A DNA stretch of 64,000 nt. Source: an uncultured Flavobacteriaceae bacterium (lineage in GTDB: Bacteria; Bacteroidota; Bacteroidia; Flavobacteriales; Flavobacteriaceae). A program made the position numbers and the translations under genes. The DNA lies in contig CANNCA010000001.1 of the NCBI GenBank assembly GCA_947503005.1, forward strand, positions 961,978-1,025,977. Direction: 5' to 3'. Shown piece by piece: positions 17,851 through 28,293 of the stretch (within the stretch, counting starts at the first letter, position 1; each line of letters starts with the position of its first letter). The notes beneath the pieces are model-generated. The model saw nothing but the letters and a program-made list of their open reading frames with translations, was not told the origin of the DNA and ran no database searches.

Positions 17851-20274
17851 TTATTGTTCCACGAAAGAACCATATTCTTCTCCATAAACCATATAGTCAT
17901 AACCATAACCGTAATTATAATCACCCTTAACCAAACCTCTTTGTTTTATGCCATTGAAAACCAGTGAAATATTTTTTAGGCCCTTCAAAATTCCTGAATC
18001 ATCAAGATGTTTTATTACTTTAAGCGGTGTTTTTCCGTGTCTTATAACGTAAAGGGTTTCATCGCTATACTCGGCCAGCAGTTTAACATCGGCCACTAGA
18101 TTTACGGGTGCGGAATCAATAATTACATAGTCGAAATCACGTGATAACTTCTCAAAAAGAAAGTCTAGTTTACCATTTAAGAGAAGTTGGGTATGATTTT
18201 TTCCAGACTTACCTACAGGAACCACAAATAAATTTTTGTTATTAGGAGAATTAGCCAATACCTCATTGTAATCAGCTCCATAAGAAAGAAAATCTAAAAT
18301 GCCCTTGTGATTTACAAGATTAAAGAAACGTGATGTTTGTGGTTTTAAAATGTCCATGTCAAGTAGCGCAACTTTTTTACCAGATTGGGCAAGGCAAAAA
18401 GCAAGATTGGTACAGACAAAACTTTTGCCTTCGCCTGCAATACTAGAAGTGACTAATATTTTCTTTTTAGTAAAATTACGGCTGTAAAGCCCCAAGGAAG
18501 CGCCGAGTTGCCTAAAAGAATCGACTAGTACAGCTTCACCGGGCTTAATTTTAGCGTCAGCATCTTTTGAATTAGAATAAAAAATGTTCCGAAGCCCGAG
18601 TTTATTAGTTAAGAGGGTTAGATTATTAGATGGTTTTTGTGATTCGTTATATTCATCAACTACACTTAGATGGGGTAATTCTAAAATAACTGGATAGTCT
18701 ACGAATTTTTCTATTTCTGAACGGAATAAGACATTTTTGTTCATCATTTCTTTGAAGATGATGAACCCTAGACCAATGCTTAATGCTAACACTAAAGAAA
18801 CCAAGTAAATAAGAGAAGAATTTGGAGAAACAGGCCCAGCGGATGATTGCGCCAAATCAACAACCCGGCCATCACCTCCATTTGGAGCATAACTCAACGC
18901 CGTCTCTTCTCTTTTTTGCTGCAAAAATGAATATAATTCGTTTTTAATTTCTTTACCCCGTTCTATTTCTAAAAGCGCTCTTTCTTTTTCCGGTATATTG
19001 TTAAGTGCGGATTCTGACCTATTGACATTGTAACTCAGATTACCTAAACTTGCTCTAAGATTGTTTTTCTGATTTCGAATGCTTTCCAGAATACTAGGTC
19101 TTATTTTATTTATTTCGTTCGCAAGGGATGTAAGGATCGGATTATTTTCTGCCGTCGTTTTTCGTAACCTTTCATATTCGATTTCGGAATCATAAAGCTT
19201 TCCTAAAAGTTGTGTCAAAACAGGATCCTCCACACCCAAAGTGGAAGGTACCAAACCAGCTTGATCATTTTTTGAAACTACGTACTGTTCTACCTTATTT
19301 AAAATGGCCAACTGTCTGCTGCTACGGGCTATTTGACGATCGTATTCACCTACATCTTGTAAATAAAGTTTTCCTTGTTCACTAAGATTTACAACACCTT
19401 CCTCGGATCTAAAACGTTGTATAGAAAATTCAAGCTCGTTAAGCTCTTTTTCAACTTTGTTCATGCGCTCCTCAATAAAAGTAAGGGTGTTTGTAGCAAG
19501 TTCATTTCGATCTGAAACGGCTTTTTGATTGTAAGCTGAAATTAAATGGTTCAATATATTTTCACCTCTTTGTGGAATTGGGTCTTTGTAAGTAAGACGA
19601 ACGACAGTCGATAATTTATCTGTGGGGTTCGCTTCAAGCCCATTTAATAAGGCTCCGGTCAATGCCTTTGGGTGGACAAAGGTGTAGAAAAGATCTCTTT
19701 TCGTACTACTTAGTTTATTGGGGTTTAATTTGAATTTTGTTTCTCCAAAAGCCGGGCCACGAACCCACTCGTCAAGGGGGTAAGTCTTGTCTTTGATTTT
19801 GACCATTTTCTTAATCGAGTCGTATTCAAAATATACCTTTAGGGGACTTGAATTTTGGGGTTGAAAAACCTTATCCGGATTTTTTAATTCAATAAGTATC
19901 GGTGAGGTATTATAGGCAGGTTTTGACCCTATTAATTTGTTCTCAAAAACTGGGGCGTACAGCTGTAGGTTTTTGACAACTTGATTCATTAAAGCTCTTG
20001 ACTGAATAACTTCTATTTCATTTTCAACAATTTTTTTTGAATCGAAAGGGTTCATACCTTCCATTACTTCGTAATCATCTACACCTTTATTTTCATCTTT
20101 GATGATGAGGGTTGCAGCCGCCTCATAGATAGGGGTCGTTGTTTTTAGATACCCCCAAGCTCCTATTAAAAACAATGGAATCAATAGTGCAAATAGTGGC
20201 CAATAGGGCAAAAACATAGATAAGAGCATACGCAAGATGTTCTCATCAGTATTCGGATTATTCACTTCATGCAT
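17851..20274 (-). CDS. Wzc-like polysaccharide co-polymerase and BY tyrosine kinase
   Basis: An 807-residue inner-membrane protein. A membrane helix (about 24-43) opens a Wzz domain, followed by a long periplasmic coiled coil (about 255-460), a second helix (about 487-507) and a cytoplasmic kinase. Kinase motifs are Walker A SSIAGEGKS (610-618), Walker A' ALLDMD (about 636-641) and Walker B VIIDSAP (718-724). The tail holds seven tyrosines (786, 788, 790, 792, 794, 797, 801), the expected autophosphorylation cluster. It controls chain length and export with the Wza-like partner encoded 14 bp upstream. No Wzb or PHP-type tyrosine phosphatase gene is visible in the window. Confidence 0.95.
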   Translation of the reverse strand: MHEVNNPNTDENILRMLLSMFLPYWPLFALLIPLFLIGAWGYLKTTTPIYEAAATLIIKDENKGVDDYEVMEGMNPFDSKKIVENEIEVIQSRALMNQVVKNLQLYAPVFENKLIGSKPAYNTSPILIELKNPDKVFQPQNSSPLKVYFEYDSIKKMVKIKDKTYPLDEWVRGPAFGETKFKLNPNKLSSTKRDLFYTFVHPKALTGALLNGLEANPTDKLSTVVRLTYKDPIPQRGENILNHLISAYNQKAVSDRNELATNTLTFIEERMNKVEKELNELEFSIQRFRSEEGVVNLSEQGKLYLQDVGEYDRQIARSSRQLAILNKVEQYVVSKNDQAGLVPSTLGVEDPVLTQLLGKLYDSEIEYERLRKTTAENNPILTSLANEINKIRPSILESIRNQKNNLRASLGNLSYNVNRSESALNNIPEKERALLEIERGKEIKNELYSFLQQKREETALSYAPNGGDGRVVDLAQSSAGPVSPNSSLIYLVSLVLALSIGLGFIIFKEMMNKNVLFRSEIEKFVDYPVILELPHLSVVDEYNESQKPSNNLTLLTNKLGLRNIFYSNSKDADAKIKPGEAVLVDSFRQLGASLGLYSRNFTKKKILVTSSIAGEGKSFVCTNLAFCLAQSGKKVALLDMDILKPQTSRFFNLVNHKGILDFLSYGADYNEVLANSPNNKNLFVVPVGKSGKNHTQLLLNGKLDFLFEKLSRDFDYVIIDSAPVNLVADVKLLAEYSDETLYVIRHGKTPLKVIKHLDDSGILKGLKNISLVFNGIKQRGLVKGDYNYGYGYDYMVYGEEYGSFVEQ

Positions 20275-20288
20275 TTTTTAAAATTTTA

Positions 20289-21104
20289 CTAACGATTTAC
20301 CACGATAATGATTCCTAAAGAGATGGCACTTAGAACGACCGGTATCCAGTCGCGGTAACCAGTAGAACTCGATACCTTTGCTTTATTTGGCTCGACGTAG
20401 ATAATATCGTTTGACTGTAAATAGTAATAGGGAGAGCTGAAAATTGCGTTTGTAGTAAGATCGATTTTTCGCATTCGTTTGATTCCATTTTCCTCTCTGA
20501 TTAGCGTAACATTATCGCGTCTTCCATAAATAGTTATGTCTCCAGCCAGACCTAATGCTTCCAACAGCGATATTTTTTCATTCGGAATAATCAATACCGA
20601 TGGATTCTTTACTTCACCTAAAACCGAAATTTTATAATTCAAATAACGAATGTCAACAATAGGTTCTATGAGTAGTTTTTTATCAATAAGCGTCTGTGTA
20701 ATTTCTTTTCTTAATTCACTTTTTGCTTTTCCAGCCGCTACAATATCACCTAAAATAGGAAACTTTATATATCCATCTTGGCCCACTAAATAGCCTGACG
20801 CCCTTGTGGTATTGCCAGCGTTAGTCGAAGATTGTGCCACCACTTGGTTTTGAAGATTGAATATTTCCGTAGCTTCAGGGTTCGCGCTGCTTACCGTAAT
20901 ACTGAGAAGGTCGTTCTTTTGAATAATGGGTTCTAAACCTTGATTGTCGTTAGTATAGGTCATACTGGACGAACTATTGAAATATGTCGCATTTTTGACA
21001 TTTCCACAGGAAGAAAACAACGCACTTATAAAAATAGTGAATAGTATTATTAAGGGTCGAATCGACCATTTATCGACTTTTATATATTTAGTTTTTTGTT
21101 GCAT
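20289..21104 (-). CDS. Wza-like outer-membrane polysaccharide export lipoprotein
   Basis: A 271-residue OPX protein. The signal peptide ends in a lipobox (LFSSC, about residue 33). A polysaccharide-export domain follows (LLSITVSSANPEATEIFNLQ; SGYLVGQDGYIKFPILGDI), then an SLBB domain (KISVLGEVKNPSVLIIPNEKISLLEAL). It ends with a hydrophobic segment (IPVVLSAISLGIIIVV), typical for the Bacteroidetes version. It forms the outer-membrane export channel with the Wzc-like protein encoded immediately downstream. Confidence 0.93.
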   Translation of the reverse strand: MQQKTKYIKVDKWSIRPLIILFTIFISALFSSCGNVKNATYFNSSSSMTYTNDNQGLEPIIQKNDLLSITVSSANPEATEIFNLQNQVVAQSSTNAGNTTRASGYLVGQDGYIKFPILGDIVAAGKAKSELRKEITQTLIDKKLLIEPIVDIRYLNYKISVLGEVKNPSVLIIPNEKISLLEALGLAGDITIYGRRDNVTLIREENGIKRMRKIDLTTNAIFSSPYYYLQSNDIIYVEPNKAKVSSSTGYRDWIPVVLSAISLGIIIVVNR

Positions 21105-21160
21105 ATCATTATGAAAATTGTTAATAATTGATTTTGTCTTTCTTATTACAATGATGTTTT

Positions 21161-21168
21161 CAAATTTA
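21161..21168 (-). promoter_or_regulatory. candidate Bacteroidetes -7 promoter element upstream of wza-like gene
   Basis: On the minus strand this reads TAAATTTG, a match to the TAnnTTTG -7 consensus of Bacteroidetes sigma-A promoters, about 57 bp before the wza-like start. I do not see a clear TTTG -33 element at the right spacing, so this is a weak call. Confidence 0.3.
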
Positions 21169-21393
21169 CTCGGTTTGAAAGTGATTACAGAATTATCTCA
21201 TTTCTAGTATCACTATGGTACTATTTTTCTAATAGTTTTTGAGGTTATGCTTATATTATATTAAAAAGTGAAAATACGTTATAAGTGAATTGAGCACAAA
21301 AAAAAACGTCAAAGTTATCCTTTTATCATTTTTAAGGCACTTTTAGATTGGTATCATTTAATTCACATATAAAAATACTGTTTGTTTTCATGT

Positions 21394-22749
21394 TTAATAA
21401 GCTTTTTCTTGCCCCCTAACTGCATTCACCACGGTTTTGAGGATGATTTCTAAATCTAACCATATTGACCATTTTTCCACATAAAAAATATCTAATCGCA
21501 CCCTGTTCAGAATATCGGTCTTTTTTACTACTTCACCGCGATACCCCTTGACCTGCGCTAGACCGGTGATTCCCGGTTTTACGAAATGGCGCACTAGGTA
21601 CTTGTCTACTGAAACCTCATAGTCTATGGTATGAAGTTCCATATGCGGCCTTGGCCCAACAACACTCATATCACCCATAAAAACATTAAAGAACTGGGGC
21701 AGTTCATCGATGCTCGTTTTTCGTAAAAATTTACCAATTCTTGTAAGTCTGGCATCATTTTTCTTTGCCATTTTAAGGTCGGCATCTGATGTCGTAGTCA
21801 TTGACCTGAACTTATAACACCAAAATACTTTTCTTTTTAATCCGTGTCTTTTTTGTTTGAAATACAAGGTGCCCGGAGACTCTAGCTTTATCAAGACAAA
21901 AACTATGGGTGTTAACCAGGATAGAATAAAAACAATGACAAGCGATGAAAATATAATGTCGAAGGTTCTTTTTAGAATTCTGGCGTATTCGGTATCTAGA
22001 GGTACTTTTCTAAGATTCAATACCGGAATATTGTCATACGATTCTATCGACATGGCCTTTGAAAAAATGGCCTTATTATCAGGAATGATTTTTAGCCGAA
22101 TTAGGTTATTATCTGCAAAATTGATTAAATTTTTAAGCTCTTTGTGATTGAATTTTGAGGCAACACAGTAAATTTCATCGATATCATTTTCCAAAATATA
22201 AAGAAAACAGTCGATTATCTTTCCTAAATACGTGGGGCTTTTTGATGATGCGTCATCAAAATATCCTTTGTAGCGATATCCTAAGAAAGGGTCGTCGAAC
22301 ACGGTTCTTATTTTTTTCAAGGTTGAATCTCTTCCAAGCACCACAACGTTGACCGAGTTGCCACCTACCTTGCGGTATTTGCCACGAGCCCAAAAGAAAA
22401 GTACGCGATACCATGTAATACAAAGAAAAATCAATAGGATAATGAATAGTTGGTATTCTAGTGAAGCAAAATGTTGTGCGGCAATGCTGAAGAAGGCAAA
22501 ATATGCTAGACCATAAATTAAATAAAGCTGTACCGATTTATGGATATTGGTTATAAATTTTTCCTTTCGGTCCGTGGGATAATAATTGAGCGAATAGGCA
22601 ATTATCAGCCAGGTTACATTGTAATAGATAATATTGGTAATATGAAGATAAGTTTCAGGGGTCAGTAACCATAAAATTCCATTAATGATACACAAGTGAA
22701 TCAATATTGAAATAGGAATGACTAAATCTGAATTTTTAAATCTTCTCAT
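21394..22749 (-). CDS. undecaprenyl-phosphate sugar phosphotransferase (WcaJ/WbaP type)
   Basis: A 451-residue polyprenyl glycosylphosphotransferase. Four N-terminal membrane helices and a CoA-binding-like Rossmann domain (about 130-225) precede the conserved C-terminal transferase domain, which begins KRTFDIIFSSLVIVFILSWL. Signature motifs are FKQKRHG, YKFRSM, KTSIDELPQFFNVFMGDMS, VGPRPH and PGITGLAQVKGYRG. It transfers a hexose-1-phosphate to undecaprenyl phosphate and starts the repeat unit. It is the first gene of the minus-strand locus, 289 bp upstream of the wza-like gene. Confidence 0.93.
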   Translation of the reverse strand: MRRFKNSDLVIPISILIHLCIINGILWLLTPETYLHITNIIYYNVTWLIIAYSLNYYPTDRKEKFITNIHKSVQLYLIYGLAYFAFFSIAAQHFASLEYQLFIILLIFLCITWYRVLFFWARGKYRKVGGNSVNVVVLGRDSTLKKIRTVFDDPFLGYRYKGYFDDASSKSPTYLGKIIDCFLYILENDIDEIYCVASKFNHKELKNLINFADNNLIRLKIIPDNKAIFSKAMSIESYDNIPVLNLRKVPLDTEYARILKRTFDIIFSSLVIVFILSWLTPIVFVLIKLESPGTLYFKQKRHGLKRKVFWCYKFRSMTTTSDADLKMAKKNDARLTRIGKFLRKTSIDELPQFFNVFMGDMSVVGPRPHMELHTIDYEVSVDKYLVRHFVKPGITGLAQVKGYRGEVVKKTDILNRVRLDIFYVEKWSIWLDLEIILKTVVNAVRGQEKAY

Positions 22750-23288
22750 TTATTGAATTATACTCAAAATCTTATGTACCACAATAGTTCCCAATCAACA
22801 AATATGAAGCCATTTTTAAAAGAAAAAAGGCCACTATTGATATCTAAATTAGTTACGTAATTAAGATACACTTTTATGTATACAAATCACGAAATAAAGC
22901 ATTTAAAATGTAGGAATTTCGGGGTCTTAGGGAAAGGTGCCGGTTAGTGCTCCCGGTCAAATATATAGCTTCATTTGAAAATGCACAATCCAAAAGATCA
23001 ACTTTCAATTAAATCTTGTATAAAGAGAATTAGTGGGTAGGTTCATTATTCTATGAAATGTTCAGTAAAAATCACAGCTATCAGATAAAAGGTAGGAACC
23101 CTGAAGACAGAATATGATCTTTTTACAAAATGCTTGCCTTTTTTACCCAATCGATTAAAGTATTGAAAGTGTCGACAACAGGTAGTCCATAAATTTCAAA
23201 AGGCTTTTAATTATTCCGTATAACAGATATAATTAATCAGGCTCACTTTCAATTAACTTTCTTGTTCTGTAGATTGGATCCGTCTCTT
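22750..23288. other. 539-bp intergenic region between polysaccharide locus and mutA-like gene
   Basis: No full ORF, RNA gene or clear terminator is seen. On the minus strand, about 23130-23210, there is a short stretch of 26 codons that reads like protein (GLPVVDTFNTLIDWVKKASI) but is closed by a stop on each side and has no start. It may be a remnant of a decayed gene or chance. It marks the junction between the polysaccharide locus and unrelated metabolic genes. Confidence 0.4.
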
Positions 23289-24671
23289 TTATTCATCTGC
23301 CAAACGCTGCTTTTCTATTGCCTCGGATAGTCTTTTTTCAATAATAGGCTCAATAATGGTTTTGCGAATCTTGGTTTTTACAAAAGGATAGAGTTCCAAC
23401 TCATTCTTCATTTTCACGTTCTGATCTTGAAATTTGTTCGTTCCCACCAGAATTAATTTATTGTTATCGAACAAGTCCTGTTCTTTTTGAGCACTCTCTT
23501 TAATCTTTCTTTGGATAGTATGATTTTTTAACTGCTCTAAAAATCCACCACCATTTTCTATCGTTTTAAATAATTGTAGTGCTTTTTCTGCTAATTGACT
23601 TGTAATAGATTCAATGAAATAGGCGCCATTTGCGGCGGTGTTCATTTCTTTGAAATAACTTTCTTCCTTGAGCAGCAGCAGTTGGTTCAAAGAAATACGA
23701 CTTCCAAATTCATTATCCTTGTGATAAAGGGTATCATAGGGCAAGTTAAAGATGGTATCCGCACCACCTAAAACGGCGGCCATACTTTCAGTAGTGGTTC
23801 TGATCAAATTTGTATTATAGTCATAGAGGGTTTTGTTCCGCTTGGTAGGAATAGCCATAATATGACAATCCGCTGATATTTTATATTCGCCGGCCAACGT
23901 TTTCCATAATATGCGAAGCGCCCTGAGCTTAGCAATTTCAAAAAAGTAGTTTGAGCCAATAGACACTTTAAATGTGAATATTACGCCTCTGCTTTTTGAT
24001 TTTACATTGGTTTGAAGATTATTTAAATACTCATTGCCAAGGGCCAAGGCATAAGCCAATTGCTGGACTATGTTGGCTCCGGCATTTTGATAAAGTGATG
24101 CGTCAATGTAGAATGCTGAATTGCTTTTCAAAGAGATGATAGTATTAAAGATGTTGTGATCCTGGTCTCGGTTGAAAAACCAATTTCCGTTGCGAGCCAA
24201 ATTGCCTATCAAGTCAACATTCAAAAAGAAATCAGTTTCCAAATTTTTGAAAAACTCCACAATGGATTTTACATAATCGGATGATAAAAAAAGTAACTCA
24301 AAGTGAATAATAATTTTTTCTAAAGGAATGTTTTTTAGAAGTAAACTGAGATTCATGTTTTCAGCAGGAATTATAAAACACAAACTTTCCGCTCCTTTTT
24401 CTATAAATGTCAAGGTCTTTTTATTAGCCTGCACGGCATCTGCAACATAAATATGCTGACCGATTTTCCATCCCTTCTTGGGGGGCAACATTACATTAAG
24501 ATTGGATTCAAGATCTTCCTCATGATAAAAAGGTTTTACCTTAATACCTTCTTGTGATTCCCAAACCAGCGATTCATTGTAATCTGCCCCTTTTAGGTCA
24601 AACTGTATTTTCTGTTTCCATTCCTTGGCCGAAATCTTAGGAAAATCACTGAATAAATTGGTTTTTGGCAT
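23289..24671 (-). CDS. mutA: methylmalonyl-CoA mutase small (beta) subunit
   Basis: A 460-residue protein similar in length to flavobacterial MutA. It opens with LFSDFPKISAKEWKQKIQFDLKGADYNESLVW, the typical N-terminus of the small subunit, and carries the mutase-like segment GGADTIFNLPYDTLYHKDNEFGSRISLNQLLLLKEES. The small subunit lacks the B12-binding domain and partners the catalytic large subunit (MutB) in succinyl-CoA/methylmalonyl-CoA interconversion. A mutB gene is normally adjacent and downstream in Flavobacteriaceae, but the 540 bp downstream hold none, so this copy is an orphan here. The C-terminus is Lys/Glu-rich and looks intact. Confidence 0.85.
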   Translation of the reverse strand: MPKTNLFSDFPKISAKEWKQKIQFDLKGADYNESLVWESQEGIKVKPFYHEEDLESNLNVMLPPKKGWKIGQHIYVADAVQANKKTLTFIEKGAESLCFIIPAENMNLSLLLKNIPLEKIIIHFELLFLSSDYVKSIVEFFKNLETDFFLNVDLIGNLARNGNWFFNRDQDHNIFNTIISLKSNSAFYIDASLYQNAGANIVQQLAYALALGNEYLNNLQTNVKSKSRGVIFTFKVSIGSNYFFEIAKLRALRILWKTLAGEYKISADCHIMAIPTKRNKTLYDYNTNLIRTTTESMAAVLGGADTIFNLPYDTLYHKDNEFGSRISLNQLLLLKEESYFKEMNTAANGAYFIESITSQLAEKALQLFKTIENGGGFLEQLKNHTIQRKIKESAQKEQDLFDNNKLILVGTNKFQDQNVKMKNELELYPFVKTKIRKTIIEPIIEKRLSEAIEKQRLADE

Positions 24672-24842
24672 TGCAGCACCTTATTTTTTGTTGGGAAGGC
24701 AATTTAATTACTTATTAGACCAACTCATAAAATAGTTAAACTAATTTTCCGTTTCGCTGTATATAGACATATTGGCACGAATACTATTTATAGTAATCTT
24801 GATTTTATGACAAACGTCATATTCTTAGAGTTCTAAATAGCT

Positions 24843-24850
24843 TAATTTTG
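24843..24850 (+). promoter_or_regulatory. candidate -7 promoter element upstream of the malectin/PKD protein gene
   Basis: The sequence TAATTTTG matches the Bacteroidetes TAnnTTTG -7 consensus, 86 bp before the chosen start at 24936. No good -33 TTTG is seen at the usual spacing, so the call is tentative. Confidence 0.3.
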
Positions 24851-24935
24851 TCGTTCTTTTGGTTTGCTTTGAACTTATAATGTCGCCAAACCAAACTACC
24901 AATTTGAAGAATTGCTATTGATAATAAACTTGACC

Positions 24936-27900
24936 ATGAAAATTAATAACTCGTCGCTTTTGAAATGGGCTGTGGCGACTTTTTTTTGTTTGTTCATAAG
25001 TACGGCTTTCAACCCAGTTCAAGCGCAGATTAATTTTACAAAAAGTGATCTTGACTTTAACGGTTTTGGCTCGGCGCCTATGGTTACTTCGTTGACCTAT
25101 GGCCCAGATGGCCGACTTTATGTGATGGAGTACCCTGGTACGGTATATGCGCTAACCGTTCAAAAGAATGGTTCAAACGACTATATAGTAACCGCAAAGG
25201 AGGCAATTACAGGCGTGAAAAACATACCCAATCATGACGATGACGGTACGGCTTGTAGTGGTACTTCCACTAACTGCACTAGTCGACAAGCAACAGGGTT
25301 GGCAGTTGCAGGTACTGCGGCCAATCCAATAGTATATGTAACTTCTAGTGACTTTAGGATCGGATCAGGTTCCGGTGGAGGTACAGGCGATGTTGATTTA
25401 GATACGAATTCAGGTGTAATAACACGCCTCACATGGAACGGAAGTTCTTGGGATGTGGTCGATATGGTGAGGGGACTTCCCAGGTCTGAAGAAAATCACG
25501 CAACAAATGGACTAGAATTCACCACCATAAACGGCACGGACTATCTAATAGTGACTCAAGGAGGCCACGCGAATGCCGGTGCGCCTTCCATTAATTTCTC
25601 ACTTATCTGCGAATATGCCTTGTCAGCCTCAATTTTGGCCATTAATTTGACAACTTTGGAGAGTTTGCCTATCCTTAATGATGGGCGTGACTATATTTAC
25701 GACCTACCCACTCTTGATGATCCAACACGTGCCAACGTGAACGGAATTACAGATCCCGATAATCCTGCCTATGATGGGATTGATATAAACGACCCTTTTG
25801 GTGGAAACGACGGATTGAATCAGGCGATTATTGTTCCTGGAGGTCCCGTACAAATTTTTTCACCAGGGTATAGGAATGCGTATGATTTAGTAGTTACTGA
25901 AAGTGGGGCTGTGTATGCAAGCGATAATGGCGCCAATGTTGATTGGGGAGGCTTTCCAATAAATGAAGGTGGGGGGGCAGTAACAAATGATTATGACCCA
26001 ATTGAAACGGGTGGCAGTCCTTCAACAGCTACTTCAGACGGAGAATTCGTAAACAACTTGGATCACCTTCAACTGATTACAACAAATAAGGATACCTATA
26101 CTTTTGGTAGTTTTTACGGCGGGCACCCAAATCCCACTCGGGCCAACCCAACGGGTGCTGGCTTATATACCGCTCCCGCGACCGTTGGTACGGCCGGTGC
26201 GGTTTTCAGAACACAGCACTATGATCCTGACGGTTCTACACCGGGTTCTACTTCAAATGCAAGTTTAGCCTTGCCTGCCAATTGGCCACCGGTGCAAACC
26301 GCTAATACTGTAGAAGGTGATTGGCGTGGACCTGGGGTAGCGAATCCCGATGGTCCAAATGACAATGCTATAACTACTTGGGCCACCAATACCAACGGGA
26401 TTGATGAATACACTGCTACTACTTTCGGTGGTGCCTTGAAAGGGAATCTTATGGCAGGTAGTAGCCAGGGTGAAATTCGTCGCGTAGAACTAAAACCAGA
26501 TGGCACATTGGATAATTTTACTCCCACTTTTTTAGATGGAATAGGGGGTAATGCGCTAGGAATAAGCTGTAATGGAGATGCTGAAGTATTTCCAGGCACA
26601 ATTTGGGCAGGTACATTGAATGGCAAAATAGTGGTCTTTGAACCTCAGGAACCAGCTTCGGTGACTTTTCCATTTAGAATAAACGCTGGTGGCCCTGAGC
26701 TAACCCACAACGGTGACCTTTTTTTAGCGGATCAATACTTTGTGAACGGAACGGATTTTAGCAATGCGAGCGCAATGGTGCCTGCTCTATTTCAAACGGA
26801 GCATACCAATTCACAACCTGCCTTCGATTATCAAATTCCTATTCCCAACGGAAATTATGAGGTTGTTCTGCATTTCGCAGAAATTTTTTGGGGAGCTACT
26901 GGTGGAGGTTCCGGTGGAATAGGTTCAAGGATTTTTGATGTTAGCATTGAAGGTTCTTTGGTCATGGACGATTATGATATTATAGCCGATGTGGGCACTG
27001 AAACGCCTGTTGCAAAAACTTTCAATGTCACGGTGTCCGACGGTATTCTTGATTTGAACTTCTCCGCCTTGTCAGCTACCGGTGGAGTAGACCAAGCTAA
27101 GGTTTCCGCAATCGAGATTTTAGTCGGTAATATGGCACCTGTAGCAATTGCGAACGGAAACCCGCTTAACGGAGACATTCCATTACAGGTGACTTTTACC
27201 GGAGATAACTCCACCGATGATGTTGCCGTAGTTAGCTATTTATGGGATTTCAAGGACGGTTCTCCAACATCCAACCTAGCGAACCCAACTCATACGTTTA
27301 CGGTGGCCGGGACTTATAATGTAGAACTGACCGTTGAAGATGCGGAAGGCTTGAGTGATACCACAACAGTTACAATTACTGCCAACACCCCTACTAATGA
27401 ACCTCCAGTTGCAATAGCGAGTGCTGATCCGGTAAGCGGAACGGCGCCCTTATTGGTGAATTTCACCGGGGATAGTTCAACAGATGATGTTGGGGTGGTG
27501 AGCTACTTATGGGATTTTAAGGACGGCTCAGCCACGGTTGCCGATGCTAACCCCACTCATACTTTTACCCTCGCCGGAACCTATTTGGTGGAGCTTACCG
27601 TAGAAGATGATGAGGGATTGACCGACATGACAACGGTCACAATAGTAGTGGGTACAGAAGGTAATGAAGCACCAGTCGCCGTTATCAATGCTACGCCCGA
27701 AAGCGGAAGCGCACCGCTTGAAGTTGCCTTTACGGCAACAAACTCTACTGATGATGGTGGGATTGTAAGTTATTTATGGGATTTTAATGACGGTTCAGCT
27801 ACTTCGACAGAAATGGCCCCCAATCATATTTTCACCGAAAGTGGAACTTATGTAGTTTCCTTAACTGTGGAAGACGCGGAGGGGTTGAATGATACACAAA

Positions 27901-28205
27901 CCATATCGATAGTGGTTGGTGAAGGAGGTAATAGTGATGTTATTGGTATGTTATTGGTAAATCCGGCAAGCGACATTGCTCAAGTCCGTATCATCGATAG
28001 TGGACCTGGATTGAGAAAAGTTGTTAAGGTTTATGTACATGACACGTCTGGAAGACTGGTTGCATCGTATAATGCTAAAGATATTGTTGCAAACGGTCTG
28101 TATGAAGTTCCAATTGAAATGCTTGGGGCTAATGAAATTTATTATTTAGGTTTTGAAATGGACAAAGGAGACCGTATTGTTTTGAATTTGGTCGTAAACC
28201 AATAA
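24936..28205 (+). CDS. secreted sorbosone-dehydrogenase-like protein with malectin and three PKD domains
   Basis: An exported protein of about 1089 residues; the ATG at 24936 gives a clean signal peptide ending VQAQ. The first 560 residues look like a glucose/sorbosone-dehydrogenase beta-propeller (SLTYGPDGRLYVMEYPG; NHATNGLEF; GYRNAYDLVVTESGAVYASD). A malectin-like carbohydrate-binding domain follows (about 578-728, PFRINAGG; LHFAEIFWG), then three PKD domains (about 734-995, each with SYLWDFKDG or SYLWDFNDG). The C-terminus resembles a type IX secretion sorting domain but is not canonical. Probable role: cell-surface or secreted sugar oxidation or binding. It lies about 88 bp upstream of a diheme cytochrome gene that could accept its electrons. 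Confidence 0.75.
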   Translation: MKINNSSLLKWAVATFFCLFISTAFNPVQAQINFTKSDLDFNGFGSAPMVTSLTYGPDGRLYVMEYPGTVYALTVQKNGSNDYIVTAKEAITGVKNIPNHDDDGTACSGTSTNCTSRQATGLAVAGTAANPIVYVTSSDFRIGSGSGGGTGDVDLDTNSGVITRLTWNGSSWDVVDMVRGLPRSEENHATNGLEFTTINGTDYLIVTQGGHANAGAPSINFSLICEYALSASILAINLTTLESLPILNDGRDYIYDLPTLDDPTRANVNGITDPDNPAYDGIDINDPFGGNDGLNQAIIVPGGPVQIFSPGYRNAYDLVVTESGAVYASDNGANVDWGGFPINEGGGAVTNDYDPIETGGSPSTATSDGEFVNNLDHLQLITTNKDTYTFGSFYGGHPNPTRANPTGAGLYTAPATVGTAGAVFRTQHYDPDGSTPGSTSNASLALPANWPPVQTANTVEGDWRGPGVANPDGPNDNAITTWATNTNGIDEYTATTFGGALKGNLMAGSSQGEIRRVELKPDGTLDNFTPTFLDGIGGNALGISCNGDAEVFPGTIWAGTLNGKIVVFEPQEPASVTFPFRINAGGPELTHNGDLFLADQYFVNGTDFSNASAMVPALFQTEHTNSQPAFDYQIPIPNGNYEVVLHFAEIFWGATGGGSGGIGSRIFDVSIEGSLVMDDYDIIADVGTETPVAKTFNVTVSDGILDLNFSALSATGGVDQAKVSAIEILVGNMAPVAIANGNPLNGDIPLQVTFTGDNSTDDVAVVSYLWDFKDGSPTSNLANPTHTFTVAGTYNVELTVEDAEGLSDTTTVTITANTPTNEPPVAIASADPVSGTAPLLVNFTGDSSTDDVGVVSYLWDFKDGSATVADANPTHTFTLAGTYLVELTVEDDEGLTDMTTVTIVVGTEGNEAPVAVINATPESGSAPLEVAFTATNSTDDGGIVSYLWDFNDGSATSTEMAPNHIFTESGTYVVSLTVEDAEGLNDTQTISIVVGEGGNSDVIGMLLVNPASDIAQVRIIDSGPGLRKVVKVYVHDTSGRLVASYNAKDIVANGLYEVPIEMLGANEIYYLGFEMDKGDRIVLNLVVNQ

Positions 28206-28293
28206 ACGATAAATAAGAACAATACAACAGTAATGACAGTACGATAGTATAATAGTTAAAGTACCTTTGTCAAAAAAAAGTTTTAAACGTTTA

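Noticed and set aside
23130..23210. A hidden gene in the minus strand of the 22.8-23.3 kb gap
   Set aside because: The reading frame is only 26 codons with stops at both ends and no start; at best a remnant.
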